Part shown: positions 1-8,538 of the stretch, one piece after another
Layout of the letters: every line of letters begins with the position of its first letter
Numbering within the stretch: the first letter of the stretch is position 1
Source: Sedimenticola_A sp040506895
GTDB lineage: Bacteria; Pseudomonadota; Gammaproteobacteria; Chromatiales; Chromatiaceae
Assembly: GCA_040506895.1 (NCBI GenBank)
Contig: JBEVVY010000001.1
Coordinates: 2,589,116-2,653,115 of the forward strand
DNA length: 64,000 nucleotides
Direction: 5' to 3'
Program-made: the position numbers and the translations under genes
The notes under the pieces: model-generated
Databases searched by the model: none
Told to the model about the DNA's origin: nothing
What the model saw: only the letters and a program-made list of their open reading frames with translations

Positions 1-628
1 CCTTCACCAGGCCACCCAGCCTGTCCCGGGCAATCAGTGCGTTGCGGTGTATGCGCAGGAAACGCTCACCGTAGCGCTCCTCGAGGGCCTTGAGGGAGTC
101 CTCGAGTAGAACCTCGCCCCCCTCGTGGCGGATGGTGACGTATTTCTGGTCCGCCTTGAAATAGATGATCTCGTCCAGGGGTATGCGCAGCAGCCCGCCA
201 CGGTAGCTGACGCTGATCGACTCGGCTGCGGGTTTGCGCAGGGACTCGATGGCCTGCAGTTGGGGACGGGTGAGCGTGGCCGCCCGCTGCAGCGCCTTCT
301 CCAGGCGCGCACTGCGGATCGGCTTGAGCAGGTAGTCCACCGCGTTGTCCTCGAACGCCTCCAGGGCGTGCTCCTCGTAGGCGGTGGTGAAGATGACCGC
401 CGGCGGTGTCTCCCATTCGGACAGCTCCGCGGCTACCGCGAGACCGTCCTTGCCCGGCATGCGGATGTCCAGCAGCAGCAGGTCGACCTCCTGGTCACTG
501 CAGAACTGGAGCGCCTCGTGGCCATTGGCCGCCTCGCCCACCACTTGGTAGGGCGCTCCCAGCTCTTCGATCAGGGCACGCAGCCGCCCCCTTGCCGGCA
601 GCTCGTCATCCACGATCAGTATCTTCAT
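1..628 (-). CDS. algR: LytTR-family response regulator AlgR, C-terminus cut by window edge
   Basis: Translating the minus strand from the ATG at 626-628 gives an open frame of 209 residues to the window edge; the family is about 245 residues long. Residues 1-115 form a CheY-like receiver with the acidic pocket D7-D8-E9, the phospho-acceptor D54 in LLLLDIRMPG, and the conserved lysine K102 in LLKP. From about residue 134 a LytTR DNA-binding domain begins (ISVSYRGGLLRIPLDEI, then FLRIHRNALI). It starts 11 bases after the stop of the sensor gene algZ, so the two are co-transcribed as a two-component pair. In Pseudomonas, AlgR controls alginate and type IV pili; its targets here are unknown. Confidence 0.93.
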   Translation of the reverse strand, partial: MKILIVDDELPARGRLRALIEELGAPYQVVGEAANGHEALQFCSDQEVDLLLLDIRMPGKDGLAVAAELSEWETPPAVIFTTAYEEHALEAFEDNAVDYLLKPIRSARLEKALQRAATLTRPQLQAIESLRKPAAESISVSYRGGLLRIPLDEIIYFKADQKYVTIRHEGGEVLLEDSLKALEERYGERFLRIHRNALIARDRLGGLVK

Positions 629-639
629 CTCCTCGGGCC

Positions 640-1701
640 TCACACTTTCCAGGGGTGGGGAAACACCACCCGCACCTGGTGGTTGCCATCCACCTTGCTG
701 ATAGTCAGGCCGGCATCACCCGAAAAGAACCCCTCAAGCCGCTGGCGGGTGTTCTCCAGGGCCATGCGGTTGCCTTCACGATGATGCTCCGAGGGTGCCG
801 ACGGCAGGGTGTTGCTGATGCTCAGGTTCACCTTCTGCCGGCGATAGCGTCCACAGATCTGGATCAGGCCGGGCTCGCTGGCGGGCTCGATACCGTGGTA
901 GATGGCATTCTCCAGCAGCGGCTGAAGCACCAATGTCGGTAACGGGGCCTGCAGGGGCAGGTCGTCATCCAGGTCCCACTCCACCCTGAGCCGGGCCCCC
1001 AGCCGTTCACCCTCGATGCGCAGGTAGTGCCTGATCAGGTCCAGTTCATCACCCAGCGTGGATTTTCTGTCGCTGCGGGTGAGCGATGCGCGGAACAGTT
1101 CCGAGAGATCCTCAACCACGGTCTCGGCCAGCTTGGGATTGGTACGGGTCAGGTGGGCGATGGTGTTCATACTGTTGAACAGGAAATGGGGGCGTATGCG
1201 TGACTGCAGCGCCTGGAATCGTGAGTGTGACTCCGCCACCACCTGCTTTCGCCACAGGTGCTGAATATAGAAGTAACGCAATACCAGGGCAGTGACGATA
1301 CCACTCACCCCCAGGTTCTTGAGTACCACCGTCGCATCCATGGCCGGCTCCAGCGTGAGGGGCAGCAACAGCCTGGAGAGCCACGCCACGCACATCGTCA
1401 GCAGCAGCACCAGGAGCCATGCCACTACGCCCGCCTGGCCGTCGCTCAGCCTGTTGAGCCAGCGACGCAACAGGCAGAGCATGGCCGCGCTTAACAGGGC
1501 GATCCACTGCACGTAGAGCGAGTAGAGGCTCAGTTCCAGGGTGAAGTTCTCCAATGAGGGTATGGAGACCAGTGTGAGGACAATAGCCAGCAGTTCGGCC
1601 GTGACCACCAGTGCGAACACCACGTGGATGCTGCAGAAGTTGGGCAGAAACGATGAGCCCGCTTTCACCCCGGGTTGCCGGGTTTCTGTGGAGTCCGCCA
1701 T
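640..1701 (-). CDS. algZ: LytS/AlgZ-type sensor histidine kinase
   Basis: The protein has an N-terminal block of about four hydrophobic segments (roughly residues 20-130 from the ATG at 1701). A His_kinase domain follows: the H-box is in RIRPHFLFNSMNTIAHL, and an ATPase N-box is in LLENAIYHGIEPA. The HFLFN motif is typical of the LytS/YehU/AlgZ class. The start is uncertain. The ATG at 1701 fits the length of known AlgZ proteins, but a TTG at 1764 with an AGGGA ribosome site would add 21 mostly basic residues. It is the membrane partner of the AlgR gene downstream and is divergent from argH, as in Pseudomonas. Confidence 0.88.
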   Translation of the reverse strand: MADSTETRQPGVKAGSSFLPNFCSIHVVFALVVTAELLAIVLTLVSIPSLENFTLELSLYSLYVQWIALLSAAMLCLLRRWLNRLSDGQAGVVAWLLVLLLTMCVAWLSRLLLPLTLEPAMDATVVLKNLGVSGIVTALVLRYFYIQHLWRKQVVAESHSRFQALQSRIRPHFLFNSMNTIAHLTRTNPKLAETVVEDLSELFRASLTRSDRKSTLGDELDLIRHYLRIEGERLGARLRVEWDLDDDLPLQAPLPTLVLQPLLENAIYHGIEPASEPGLIQICGRYRRQKVNLSISNTLPSAPSEHHREGNRMALENTRQRLEGFFSGDAGLTISKVDGNHQVRVVFPHPWKV

Positions 1702-1799
1702 TTTCTTTTTCTGTTTTCTCCGAGCCGTCCAGGACCTGCTAAGGTGTTGAGAATCCTGATACAATCCATTCCCTAATTATGAACCCTGTTTTGTATCAA

Positions 1800-1828
1800 T
1801 TCACACTATCTGTCGAAAATAGTGTGAA
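1800..1828. promoter_or_regulatory. 10-bp perfect inverted repeat in the algZ-argH divergent region
   Basis: TTCACACTAT at 1800-1809 is exactly mirrored by ATAGTGTGAA at 1819-1828, with a nine-base spacer. The half-site centres are 19 bases apart, close to two helical turns. It lies 33 bases before the argH start and also upstream of the algZ starts, so an operator for a dimeric regulator is plausible. No T-tract follows, which argues against a terminator. The binding protein is unknown. Confidence 0.55.
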
Positions 1829-1860
1829 CTGACGGAACACGTTGCGCAGGAAAACCGTAG

Positions 1861-3240
1861 ATGAGCGACAAAAAACTCTGGTCAGGCCGCTTCAACGAGC
1901 CCACCGACACTTTCGTGGAAGCGTTCACCGCCTCGGTTGAGTTTGATCAGCGACTCTACAAGTACGATATCCAGGGCTCCATCGCCCATGCCACCATGCT
2001 GGCGAAGAGCGGCATCCTGACGGAGCAGGAACGCGACAGCATCATCGGCGGCCTGGAGCGTGTGCAGCAGCGCATCGACAGCGGTGACTTCGAGTGGTCG
2101 GTGGAACTCGAGGATGTGCACATGAACGTCGAGTCCGCCCTCACCGATGATATCGGCGACAACGGCAAGAAGCTGCACACCGGGCGCTCCCGCAACGACC
2201 AGGTGGCCACCGACATCCGCCTCTACATGCGCGACGAGATCGAGCTGATCCGCGCAGAGATCAGGCGCCTGCAGGAGGCGCTGCTGGAGGTGGCCGAACG
2301 TGAAGCCGAAACCATCATGCCCGGGTTCACCCACCTGCAGACCGCCCAGCCGATCACCTTCGGCCACCACATGATGGCCTGGTTCGAGATGCTTGAGCGG
2401 GACCGTGAGCGTCTCGCCGACTGCAACCGCCGGGTCAACGTCATGCCCCTTGGCGCCGCTGCCCTGGCCGGCACCACCTACCCGATCGACCGTCACTACA
2501 CGGCTGAACTGCTGGGCTTCGACCGTCCCAGCGAGAACTCCCTGGACTCGGTCAGCGACCGCGATTTCGCCATCGAGTTCAGCGCGGCCGCGGCCCTGGT
2601 CATGATGCACCTGTCGCGCATGTCCGAGGAGCTGATCATCTGGTCATCGGCCCAGTTCGCCTTCATCACCCTCTCGGACAGCTTCTGTACCGGCTCCTCC
2701 ATCATGCCCCAGAAGAAGAACCCGGACGTGCCCGAACTGGTGCGCGGCAAGACCGGACGCGTGTTCGGCCACCTGATGGGCCTGCTGACCCTGATGAAGG
2801 GCCAGCCCCTGGCCTACAACAAGGACAACCAGGAGGACAAGGAGCCCCTGTTCGATACCGTGGACAACCTGAAGGGATCCCTCAAGGTGTTCGCCGACAT
2901 GATCCCGGCCATCACCTGCCGCAAGGAGAACATGCGCGAGGCGACCATGAAGGGCTTCGCCACCGCCACAGACCTGGCGGACTACCTGGTGCGCAAGGGC
3001 ATCCCCTTCCGCGACGCCCACGAGGTGGTGGGTAAAGCAGTGGCGCTATGCGTCGAGAAGGAGTGTGACCTGTCGGATCTCGGCCTGGGTGAGTTGCAGG
3101 CCTTCTCCGATGCCATCGGGGATGATGTCTTCGAGGTGCTCACCCTGGAGGGTTCGGTAGCCGCACGTAATCATATTGGCGGCACGGCGCCGGAGCAGGT
3201 GCGCGCGGCGATCGAGAGGGCCAGGGAGCGCCTGGGCTGA
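1861..3240 (+). CDS. argH: Argininosuccinate lyase
   Basis: It catalyses the last step of arginine synthesis, cleaving argininosuccinate to arginine and fumarate in the cytoplasm. The protein is 459 residues, the normal length. It carries the N-terminal KLWSGRF start, the HTGRSRNDQVATD substrate motif and the fumarase/lyase signature GSSIMPQKKNPD followed by VPELVRGKTGR. The ATG at 1861 agrees with the family N-terminus. It is transcribed away from algZ, a gene order also known in Pseudomonas, and ends seven bases from the convergent AhpD-like gene. Confidence 0.98.
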   Translation: MSDKKLWSGRFNEPTDTFVEAFTASVEFDQRLYKYDIQGSIAHATMLAKSGILTEQERDSIIGGLERVQQRIDSGDFEWSVELEDVHMNVESALTDDIGDNGKKLHTGRSRNDQVATDIRLYMRDEIELIRAEIRRLQEALLEVAEREAETIMPGFTHLQTAQPITFGHHMMAWFEMLERDRERLADCNRRVNVMPLGAAALAGTTYPIDRHYTAELLGFDRPSENSLDSVSDRDFAIEFSAAAALVMMHLSRMSEELIIWSSAQFAFITLSDSFCTGSSIMPQKKNPDVPELVRGKTGRVFGHLMGLLTLMKGQPLAYNKDNQEDKEPLFDTVDNLKGSLKVFADMIPAITCRKENMREATMKGFATATDLADYLVRKGIPFRDAHEVVGKAVALCVEKECDLSDLGLGELQAFSDAIGDDVFEVLTLEGSVAARNHIGGTAPEQVRAAIERARERLG

Positions 3241-3246
3241 TCCGCT

Positions 3247-3537
3247 TCAGTCGAACTGGTCCAGGTCCAGTCCGTATTCGTCCAGCACCTCGGCCGTCTG
3301 CAGCCTTTTCTGTCCGGCCGACACGGCCATCACCTTGGCAAGCACCTCCGAGACCTCGCCTCTGCCGATGCCGGCACGTTTCGCGCTTTTCAGGTAGTAG
3401 TTGACGCAGGGCTTGCAGTTCATCGCCATCGCCGCGGCAAGACCCACCAGCAGTTCAGTACGGGTATCCAGGAACTCGTTGTCGTGGGTGGTGGCGTAGA
3501 AGGCGTCGTAGGCGTCCTGTTGTCTCTTTGTCAGCAT
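3247..3537 (-). CDS. AhpD-like / carboxymuconolactone decarboxylase family protein
   Basis: This 96-residue all-helical protein has the CxxC pair C41-K-P-C44 followed by VNYYLKSAKRAGIG, the hallmark of the small AhpD/CMD family. These proteins usually form oligomers and act as peroxidase-linked thiol reductases or decarboxylases. The histidine that often follows the CxxC in AhpD is a tyrosine here, so a true alkylhydroperoxidase activity is uncertain. An AGGAAGG ribosome site precedes the ATG at 3537. It is convergent with argH. Confidence 0.85.
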   Translation of the reverse strand: MLTKRQQDAYDAFYATTHDNEFLDTRTELLVGLAAAMAMNCKPCVNYYLKSAKRAGIGRGEVSEVLAKVMAVSAGQKRLQTAEVLDEYGLDLDQFD

Positions 3538-3569
3538 CGGGGCCTTCCTTGTTCAGGGAGATCACTGCA

Positions 3570-3600
3570 ACCCCCTTGAACCTGTTGCAGGCAAGGGGGT
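3570..3600 (-). terminator. Stem-loop downstream of the lysine-rich gene
   Basis: ACCCCCTTG (3570-3578) pairs perfectly with CAAGGGGGT (3592-3600). The hairpin sits ten bases after the stop of the Lys/Ala-rich gene and before the AhpD-like start. There is no clear T-run on the minus strand, so it may terminate weakly or protect the 3' end of the mRNA. Confidence 0.45.
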
Positions 3601-3610
3601 CGGCGTGGTG

Positions 3611-3799
3611 CTACTTCTTCTTCGATTTCTTGCCCTTCTTGGACTTTTTCTTTGCCTTCGATGACTTCTTGGCCTTTTTGGCCTTCTTGGCTTTTTTTGC
3701 TGCCTTGGCTTTTTTAGCCTTTTTCGCCTTCTTCAGGGCTTTGGCCTTCTTCAGCTTCTCTTCCTTCTTTGACTTCTTCTTGTCCTTCTTCTTGGCCAT
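3611..3799 (-). CDS. Lysine/alanine-rich low-complexity basic protein (histone H1-like)
   Basis: The 62-residue product is built almost only from Lys and Ala, with a few Ser, Glu, Leu, Asp and Gly residues. It shows KKAKKAKK-type periodicity from about residue 19 to 45 and a KSKKGKKSKKK tail. A strong AAAGGAG ribosome site seven bases before the ATG at 3799 supports real translation. The composition resembles the tails of bacterial histone H1-like DNA-binding proteins, so nucleic-acid or polyphosphate binding is an inference from charge alone. There is no domain to confirm it, and low-complexity ORFs can mislead. Confidence 0.65.
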   Translation of the reverse strand: MAKKKDKKKSKKEEKLKKAKALKKAKKAKKAKAAKKAKKAKKAKKSSKAKKKSKKGKKSKKK

Positions 3800-3875
3800 A
3801 ACAGTTCTCCTTTATGGTCTGGCGGCATTCCAGATTAACACCCAAAAAGCAATGTTTCACTTTTATTAACCCGGG

Positions 3876-4058
3876 TCAATCACCCTTCGGTCCCATCAGG
3901 AACCAGACGATCAGCCCCAGCACCGGGAAGAAGAGAACGACGACGATCCACACCGCCTTCGACAGCGTGGACGATGCGCTCTGCGCGATCTTGATAATGG
4001 CGTAGATATCGGCAATCAGTATCAGCAGGCCGATCAGGCCTGTGCCCGTATCCAACAT
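3876..4058 (-). CDS. Small PLDc_N-type membrane protein
   Basis: The product is 60 residues with two transmembrane helices. The first is GLIGLLILIADIYAIIKI; the second is WIVVVLFFPVLGLIVWFLMG, ending in GPKGD. The PVLGxIxWFLxGPK pattern is that of the phospholipase D N-terminal-like (PLDc_N) small integral membrane family, whose function is not known. The ATG at 4058 is preferred because AGAGGT lies seven bases upstream; a GTG at 4067 is the alternative. Confidence 0.78.
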   Translation of the reverse strand: MLDTGTGLIGLLILIADIYAIIKIAQSASSTLSKAVWIVVVLFFPVLGLIVWFLMGPKGD

Positions 4059-4130
4059 GGTTTTCACCTCTTCTGGTCTGTAATCCGTTCGTGGCCGATC
4101 AGCCTATTCTGCCCAATTCACAGCGCCGGG

Positions 4131-5009
4131 TCAGCCTGACCTGTTCGTGTTATCGAGGAGCCTGAGCGGGCCTGCCCAGAGCGGCTGTTTGACAACGCCG
4201 TAGGCCAGCAGGAGGGAGAGGAGCGGAATGGCCAGCACCTGGATAAGGAACAGGGCGATGTAGAGCGTCGCCAGTTCCAGCAGGGAGCCGATGATCTGCT
4301 CCACGTTCCGGGCGATGTGATCAAATGCGTGGCGGGCACTCTCCACCTGGTTGCCGGCCTTGCCGACGATGGAGGAGAAGAGCCCGTCCTCTTCACCCTT
4401 CTCAAAGGCATTCATCTCTTCGTAGCGGGAAGAGACCAGGGCGAGACTCTCCCTCGCCTCGTCTATTCCCGGCGCAAACACTGCCGAGTGAAGTCCCTCG
4501 CTGACCAGTGCCGAGAGGGGCAGCAGCAGTCGGATAAGCAACAGAAAGACGCAGGCCCTGATCATGATCTGCAACCAGGGCCTCTCCCCCACGCCCCTCA
4601 ACCAGACCAGGGGGATCATCAAGAGCAGCACAACGACAATCAACTGGAAAGCCGCCACACCCGCTATCTCAAAGGCTATTTTCTGCAGGCCGAGGGCGAT
4701 GATGGCGGTCACCAGGATGGATGAGGCCCGTTCCGTCATATCATCAACAGGGTCCAGTATCTGACCGGCAGCGATGCTCACACCGACACCGGCGGGGGAG
4801 ACCTCCACCTCGGACTCCTTCAACACGGAGACAACTGCGTTGACGCCTCGCGTGGCGGCATAGGCCAGTGCGGCCTCTTTCAGGGTTTCTGAGAAGTAGC
4901 GATCCGCACCGGAATCCAGCGACAGCTTGCCCTTGGAGAGCAACCCGAACCCCAGGCTGAGGAGAAGTATCGCCAGTGTCGTTGCAAGCTTACGTCTGGA
5001 TAGTTCCAA
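4131..5009 (-). CDS. Conserved hypothetical membrane protein
   Basis: The product is 292 residues. It begins with a signal-anchor-like helix (LATTLAILLLSLGFGLL). A soluble stretch follows, then at least three hydrophobic segments: AFQLIVVVLLLMIPLVWL, IMIRACVFLLLIRLLLPLSAL and LYIALFLIQVLAIPLLSLLLAY. No catalytic motif is visible and I do not recognise the family. It starts with TTG at 5009, helped by a GAGGGA site six bases upstream; no in-frame ATG gives a longer protein. It lies ten bases downstream of the racemase on the same strand, so co-transcription is likely. Confidence 0.8.
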   Translation of the reverse strand: MELSRRKLATTLAILLLSLGFGLLSKGKLSLDSGADRYFSETLKEAALAYAATRGVNAVVSVLKESEVEVSPAGVGVSIAAGQILDPVDDMTERASSILVTAIIALGLQKIAFEIAGVAAFQLIVVVLLLMIPLVWLRGVGERPWLQIMIRACVFLLLIRLLLPLSALVSEGLHSAVFAPGIDEARESLALVSSRYEEMNAFEKGEEDGLFSSIVGKAGNQVESARHAFDHIARNVEQIIGSLLELATLYIALFLIQVLAIPLLSLLLAYGVVKQPLWAGPLRLLDNTNRSG

Positions 5010-5019
5010 GCATCATCCC

Positions 5020-5715
5020 TCAACCGGAGAGCGCCAACTCCACCGCCTTGGCGCAGTGAATGGCCGTGGTATCGAACAGTGGCACCGATGTGTGCTGCTG
5101 CTGGACCAGCAGTGCGATTTCGGTACAACCAAGAATAACCGCCTGGGCGCCCTGTCGGCCCAGACCGTCGATTATGTCCAGGTAGTCGGACCGCGACTGG
5201 TCGTTGATTGTTCCGCAGCACAGCTCCCGGTAGATCACCTGGTGCACTCGTTCACGTTCGTCCGCTTCCGGCACCAGCACCTCGATGCCGAAGCGCTCCT
5301 CCAGCCGCCCCTTGTAGAAGCGCTCTTCCATGGTGAAACGGGTACCGAGCAGCCCGACACGGCGGACACCCTCACGCTGCAGGGCCTCGGCGGTTGCATC
5401 CGCGATATGTACCAGGGGAATGGAGATGGCCTGTTCGATATCGGGTGCCACCTTGTGCATGGTGTTGGTACAGATCAGCAGAAAATCGGCACCTGCCCGC
5501 TCGACGCTCTGGGCGGCATCAACAAGGATCTCCGCGGTGGCCGCCCAGTCGTCACGGTGCTGAAGCTGCTCGATCTCCGCAAAGTCGACGCTGTAGAGAT
5601 GTATTCTTGCCGAGTGCAATCCACCCAGGCGTGTCTTGACGCCCTCGTTGATGGCCCGGTAGTAGCTGAGGGTGGACTCCCAGCTCATGCCCCCCAGCAA
5701 GCCGATGGTCTTCAT
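5020..5715 (-). CDS. Aspartate/glutamate racemase family protein (YgeA-like)
   Basis: The product is 231 residues from the ATG at 5715, with an AGGGGA site upstream. The N-terminus MKTIGLLGGMSWESTLSYY is typical of aspartate racemases. The two active-site cysteines lie in LLICTNTMHK and VILGCTEIALL, giving the pseudo-symmetric Cys/Cys pair of PLP-independent racemases. Substrate could be aspartate or another acidic or basic amino acid; the sequence does not settle it. An upstream in-frame start would add ten residues not conserved in the family. Confidence 0.92.
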   Translation of the reverse strand: MKTIGLLGGMSWESTLSYYRAINEGVKTRLGGLHSARIHLYSVDFAEIEQLQHRDDWAATAEILVDAAQSVERAGADFLLICTNTMHKVAPDIEQAISIPLVHIADATAEALQREGVRRVGLLGTRFTMEERFYKGRLEERFGIEVLVPEADERERVHQVIYRELCCGTINDQSRSDYLDIIDGLGRQGAQAVILGCTEIALLVQQQHTSVPLFDTTAIHCAKAVELALSG

Positions 5716-5787
5716 CGATCTCAATCTCCCCTGGTCCTGCAACAAAGGTTTCGGACACTATACCTTCCATTGACTACAATGGGAGCC

Positions 5788-6213
5788 ATGCCCAGCGAAA
5801 ACGATCAGACCTCTTCCTTCGAGCTTCACCCGAGGCTCGCCGCGGACACCTTCATGGTGCGGGAACTCGCGCTTTGCCAGCTGCGGCTGATGAACGACAG
5901 CCGCTTCACCTGGATGATCCTGGTACCCCGCAGGGAGGGGGTGACCGAGGTACACCAGCTCGAAACAGCCGATCAGCAGCAACTGATGACCGAGAGCAGC
6001 CTGGTGGCCGGTATTTTGATGGCGATCAGTGGTGCGGAGAAGATCAACATCGGTGCCCTGGGCAACCTGGTACCCCAGTTGCACTGGCATGTGGTGGCGC
6101 GACACAGCAGTGATCCCTGCTGGCCCGGCCCGGTCTGGGGATGCGGGTCGGCGACACCCTACCGGGAGGAAGAGCTGGAGACCCTGCTGGAGCGGCTGGA
6201 GGAGCATCTCTAG
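5788..6213 (+). CDS. HIT-domain nucleotide-binding protein
   Basis: The product is 141 residues. It contains a histidine-triad region that reads QLHWHVVARHSSDPCWPGPVWG. The usual HxHxHxx is therefore QxHxHxx: the first histidine is Gln but the central, nucleophilic histidine is kept. This variant is known in proteobacterial HIT proteins annotated as diadenosine tetraphosphate hydrolase-like. The ATG at 5788 has GGGAG just upstream; an ATG three codons earlier (5779) is also possible. It is divergent from the racemase. Confidence 0.87.
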   Translation: MPSENDQTSSFELHPRLAADTFMVRELALCQLRLMNDSRFTWMILVPRREGVTEVHQLETADQQQLMTESSLVAGILMAISGAEKINIGALGNLVPQLHWHVVARHSSDPCWPGPVWGCGSATPYREEELETLLERLEEHL

Positions 6214-6245
6214 ACAACCCGCCTCGCCTCCACGGTAGGTAAACT

Positions 6246-7316
6246 TCAGGCCTGCCCCTTGCTCAGCTTGATCATGACGTTGAGGTTGGAGGTCGATTCC
6301 GCGTTGGCCATCGCCTCTTCGGTGGTGATCAGCCCCCGCTGGTAGAGATTGAAAAGCGACTGGTCGAAAGACTGCATGCCGGTCTCGGTGCTCTTCTCCA
6401 TCGCCTCCCGCACCTCGTCGACCGAGCCCTTGCGGATCAGGTCCCGCACGTAGGGGCTTGCCAGCAACACCTCCACCGCCGGCATACGCTTGCCATCCAC
6501 GCCGCTCACCAGCCGCTGGGAGACGATCGCCTCCAGGTTGTTGGAGAGGTCCATCAGGATGGAGTTGTGCATCACCTCCGGGAAGAAGTTGACGATGCGC
6601 TGCAGTGCCGTGTTCGAGTTGGTGGCATGCAGGGTGGAGAGACAGAGATGGCCGGTCTCGGCATAGGCGATGGCGTGCTGCATGGTATCGCGGTCCCTGA
6701 TCTCGCCGATCAGGATGACGTCCGGCGCCTCGCGCATCGCGTTTTTCAGGGCATCGGCATAGCAGTCGGTATCGATGCCCACTTCGCGCTGGTTGACGAT
6801 GGATTGCTTGTAGTGGTGGATATATTCGATCGGCTCCTCGATGGTGAGGATATGACTGCGTGTGTTCTGGTTGCGGTAATCGATCATCGAGGCAAGGCTG
6901 GTGGACTTGCCCGCGCCCGTTGCGCCGACCATCAGCACCATGCCCCGCTTCTTCATCGCCAGCTCCTGGAGAATCAGCGGCAGGTGCAGCTCCTCGACGC
7001 TGGGGATCAGTTCATTGAGGAATCTGACCACGATCGCCACGACACCCCGCTGGCGGAAGATATTGACCCTGAACCTGCCCAGCCCGGGGAGGCTGAGTCC
7101 AAGATTCATCTCAGGTTTCCTGGCAAAGCTCGCACGCTGCTCTTCGTCCATGATCGCCTGGGCGAGTTGCTCGACGCCCTCGGCGGAGAGGTGCTCGTCG
7201 TTCACCGGCTGGATCTTGCCATCTATCTTGATGTGCAGCGGAGAGCCGGGGCTGAAAAAGAGATCGGAGGCTTCATGCTCCACCATGAGCCGCAGAAAAT
7301 CATTCAACGAAGACAT
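6246..7316 (-). CDS. pilU: Type IV pilus twitching ATPase PilU / PilT-like retraction ATPase
   Basis: This 356-residue secretion-ATPase family protein has an N-terminal PAS-like domain (about 1-110) and Walker A GATGAGKST at 131-139. An Asp box (LTIEEPIEYIH), Walker B (VILIGEIRD) and His box (GHLCLSTLHATN) follow. Features such as DLFFSPGSPLHIKIDG and ALQRIVNFFPEVMH resemble PilU more than PilT. PilU assists PilT in pilus retraction at the inner membrane. The usual pilT neighbour is absent here; instead a PilZ-containing cyclase lies just upstream on the same strand. Confidence 0.9.
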   Translation of the reverse strand: MSSLNDFLRLMVEHEASDLFFSPGSPLHIKIDGKIQPVNDEHLSAEGVEQLAQAIMDEEQRASFARKPEMNLGLSLPGLGRFRVNIFRQRGVVAIVVRFLNELIPSVEELHLPLILQELAMKKRGMVLMVGATGAGKSTSLASMIDYRNQNTRSHILTIEEPIEYIHHYKQSIVNQREVGIDTDCYADALKNAMREAPDVILIGEIRDRDTMQHAIAYAETGHLCLSTLHATNSNTALQRIVNFFPEVMHNSILMDLSNNLEAIVSQRLVSGVDGKRMPAVEVLLASPYVRDLIRKGSVDEVREAMEKSTETGMQSFDQSLFNLYQRGLITTEEAMANAESTSNLNVMIKLSKGQA

Positions 7317-7365
7317 CGTTCCTTACCTCCTTTCCACTCTTTCTCCTGTTATTCAGTGTAGTTGA

Positions 7366-8451
7366 TCAACCGCCGGCGATGATTCTGTCGATGAAGTGCT
7401 TGATCGCAACCTGGGCGTCGGCCCCGAAACCGGTGAACTCCAGGCTGCTCTGGTATACCCCATCACGCTTGCCCGAGCGCAGGACCATGGCATAGACGGC
7501 CGCGGACTCCCCGCCCATCAGCGACAGGGAGAGGTTGATCTTGATTTCACTGTAGGGCGGCAGATACTCACTGAGCCTGATCAGCATGCCGCTGTAGCTG
7601 ATATCCATCACCTCGCCGTCGAATTTTTCAGGCAGTATCCGCTTGCCCTCCACGCGCTGAAAGTGCAGCGGCAGGTTGACCTGGACCCGCGGGCTGTTAC
7701 GCGGATCACGGCGTGGCACTTCACGCCGCTCCGGTTCGAGCAGGGCGCGCACCTCGTAGAGCTTGACCGGCTCGCGCTTGCCCTTCACGTAGACCTCGTT
7801 GGCATCACCGGTCTCCACCACATCGCCCAACAGCCTGCGGGACTTGTCACTCACCAGGACCTGGCCCCGCAGCGAGTAGGCCTCGATTCTCGACGCGAGA
7901 TTGACCTCGTCGCCGATCACCGTGTACTCCCTGTGCAGGTCCGAACCCAGGCTGCCGGCAGCGACCTCGCCGGTATTGATGCCGATCCCCATGTAGATGT
8001 CGGGAAAGCCCGCCTCCCTGTGCTCCCGGTTGATCTCGTCCATCGCGCACTGCATCTCCACCGCGCAGGCCACCGCCTGCTGGAGATCCCGCTCTCCCGC
8101 CTCCTGCACCCCGAAGAGCGCCAGGATGGCATCCCCCATGAACTTGTCGATCGTCCCGCCGTGGGCCACGATGATCTCGGACATCCGGGCGAAGTAGCGG
8201 TTGAGCAGGGCGATCAGCTCTTTTGCCGGGCAGCTCTCCGAAATGGCGGTGAACCCCCGCAGATCGGAAAGCAGAATGGTGACGGTCTTCTCCTCCGCGG
8301 AGACCTCTTCCACCCCCTGGGCCCCGAGCAGCCGATCGAGCTCCGGGATGAATGTGGCCAGGCTCTCCCGTTCCGGATCATCGCCGCAGAAGTGCTCTTC
8401 CACGGCCCGGATGATGCTCTCTCTCAATTGTTGCTGTTTTTGTCTTATCAT
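7366..8451 (-). CDS. Class III adenylate/guanylate cyclase fused to a C-terminal PilZ domain
   Basis: From the ATG at 8451 the product is 361 residues. Residues about 52-235 form a class III nucleotide cyclase domain with both metal aspartates (D63 in LSDLRGFT, D107 in DKFMGDAILALFG). K103 is the position expected in ATP-specific enzymes, and YTVIGDEVNLASRIE is also present. Residues about 248-355 form a PilZ domain with the c-di-GMP signature: R251-xxx-R255 and D283-x-S-x-x-G288. This predicts cAMP synthesis gated by c-di-GMP. No membrane segment is visible. A longer upstream reading of the frame overlaps the divergent MazG-like gene and looks like shadow sequence. It is followed by pilU. 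Confidence 0.9.
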   Translation of the reverse strand: MIRQKQQQLRESIIRAVEEHFCGDDPERESLATFIPELDRLLGAQGVEEVSAEEKTVTILLSDLRGFTAISESCPAKELIALLNRYFARMSEIIVAHGGTIDKFMGDAILALFGVQEAGERDLQQAVACAVEMQCAMDEINREHREAGFPDIYMGIGINTGEVAAGSLGSDLHREYTVIGDEVNLASRIEAYSLRGQVLVSDKSRRLLGDVVETGDANEVYVKGKREPVKLYEVRALLEPERREVPRRDPRNSPRVQVNLPLHFQRVEGKRILPEKFDGEVMDISYSGMLIRLSEYLPPYSEIKINLSLSLMGGESAAVYAMVLRSGKRDGVYQSSLEFTGFGADAQVAIKHFIDRIIAGG

Positions 8452-8538
8452 CTGCGAAGACCGGAAACCCGTTGTGCGCACACACTTTAACTGTGGCACA
8501 AATTGATGCGGATAACAGCCTGCCCCAGGAACCGAACC

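Noticed and set aside
4927..6213. 428-residue extension of the HIT protein
   Set aside because: The N-terminal two-thirds are antisense to the racemase; HIT homology begins at about 5788.
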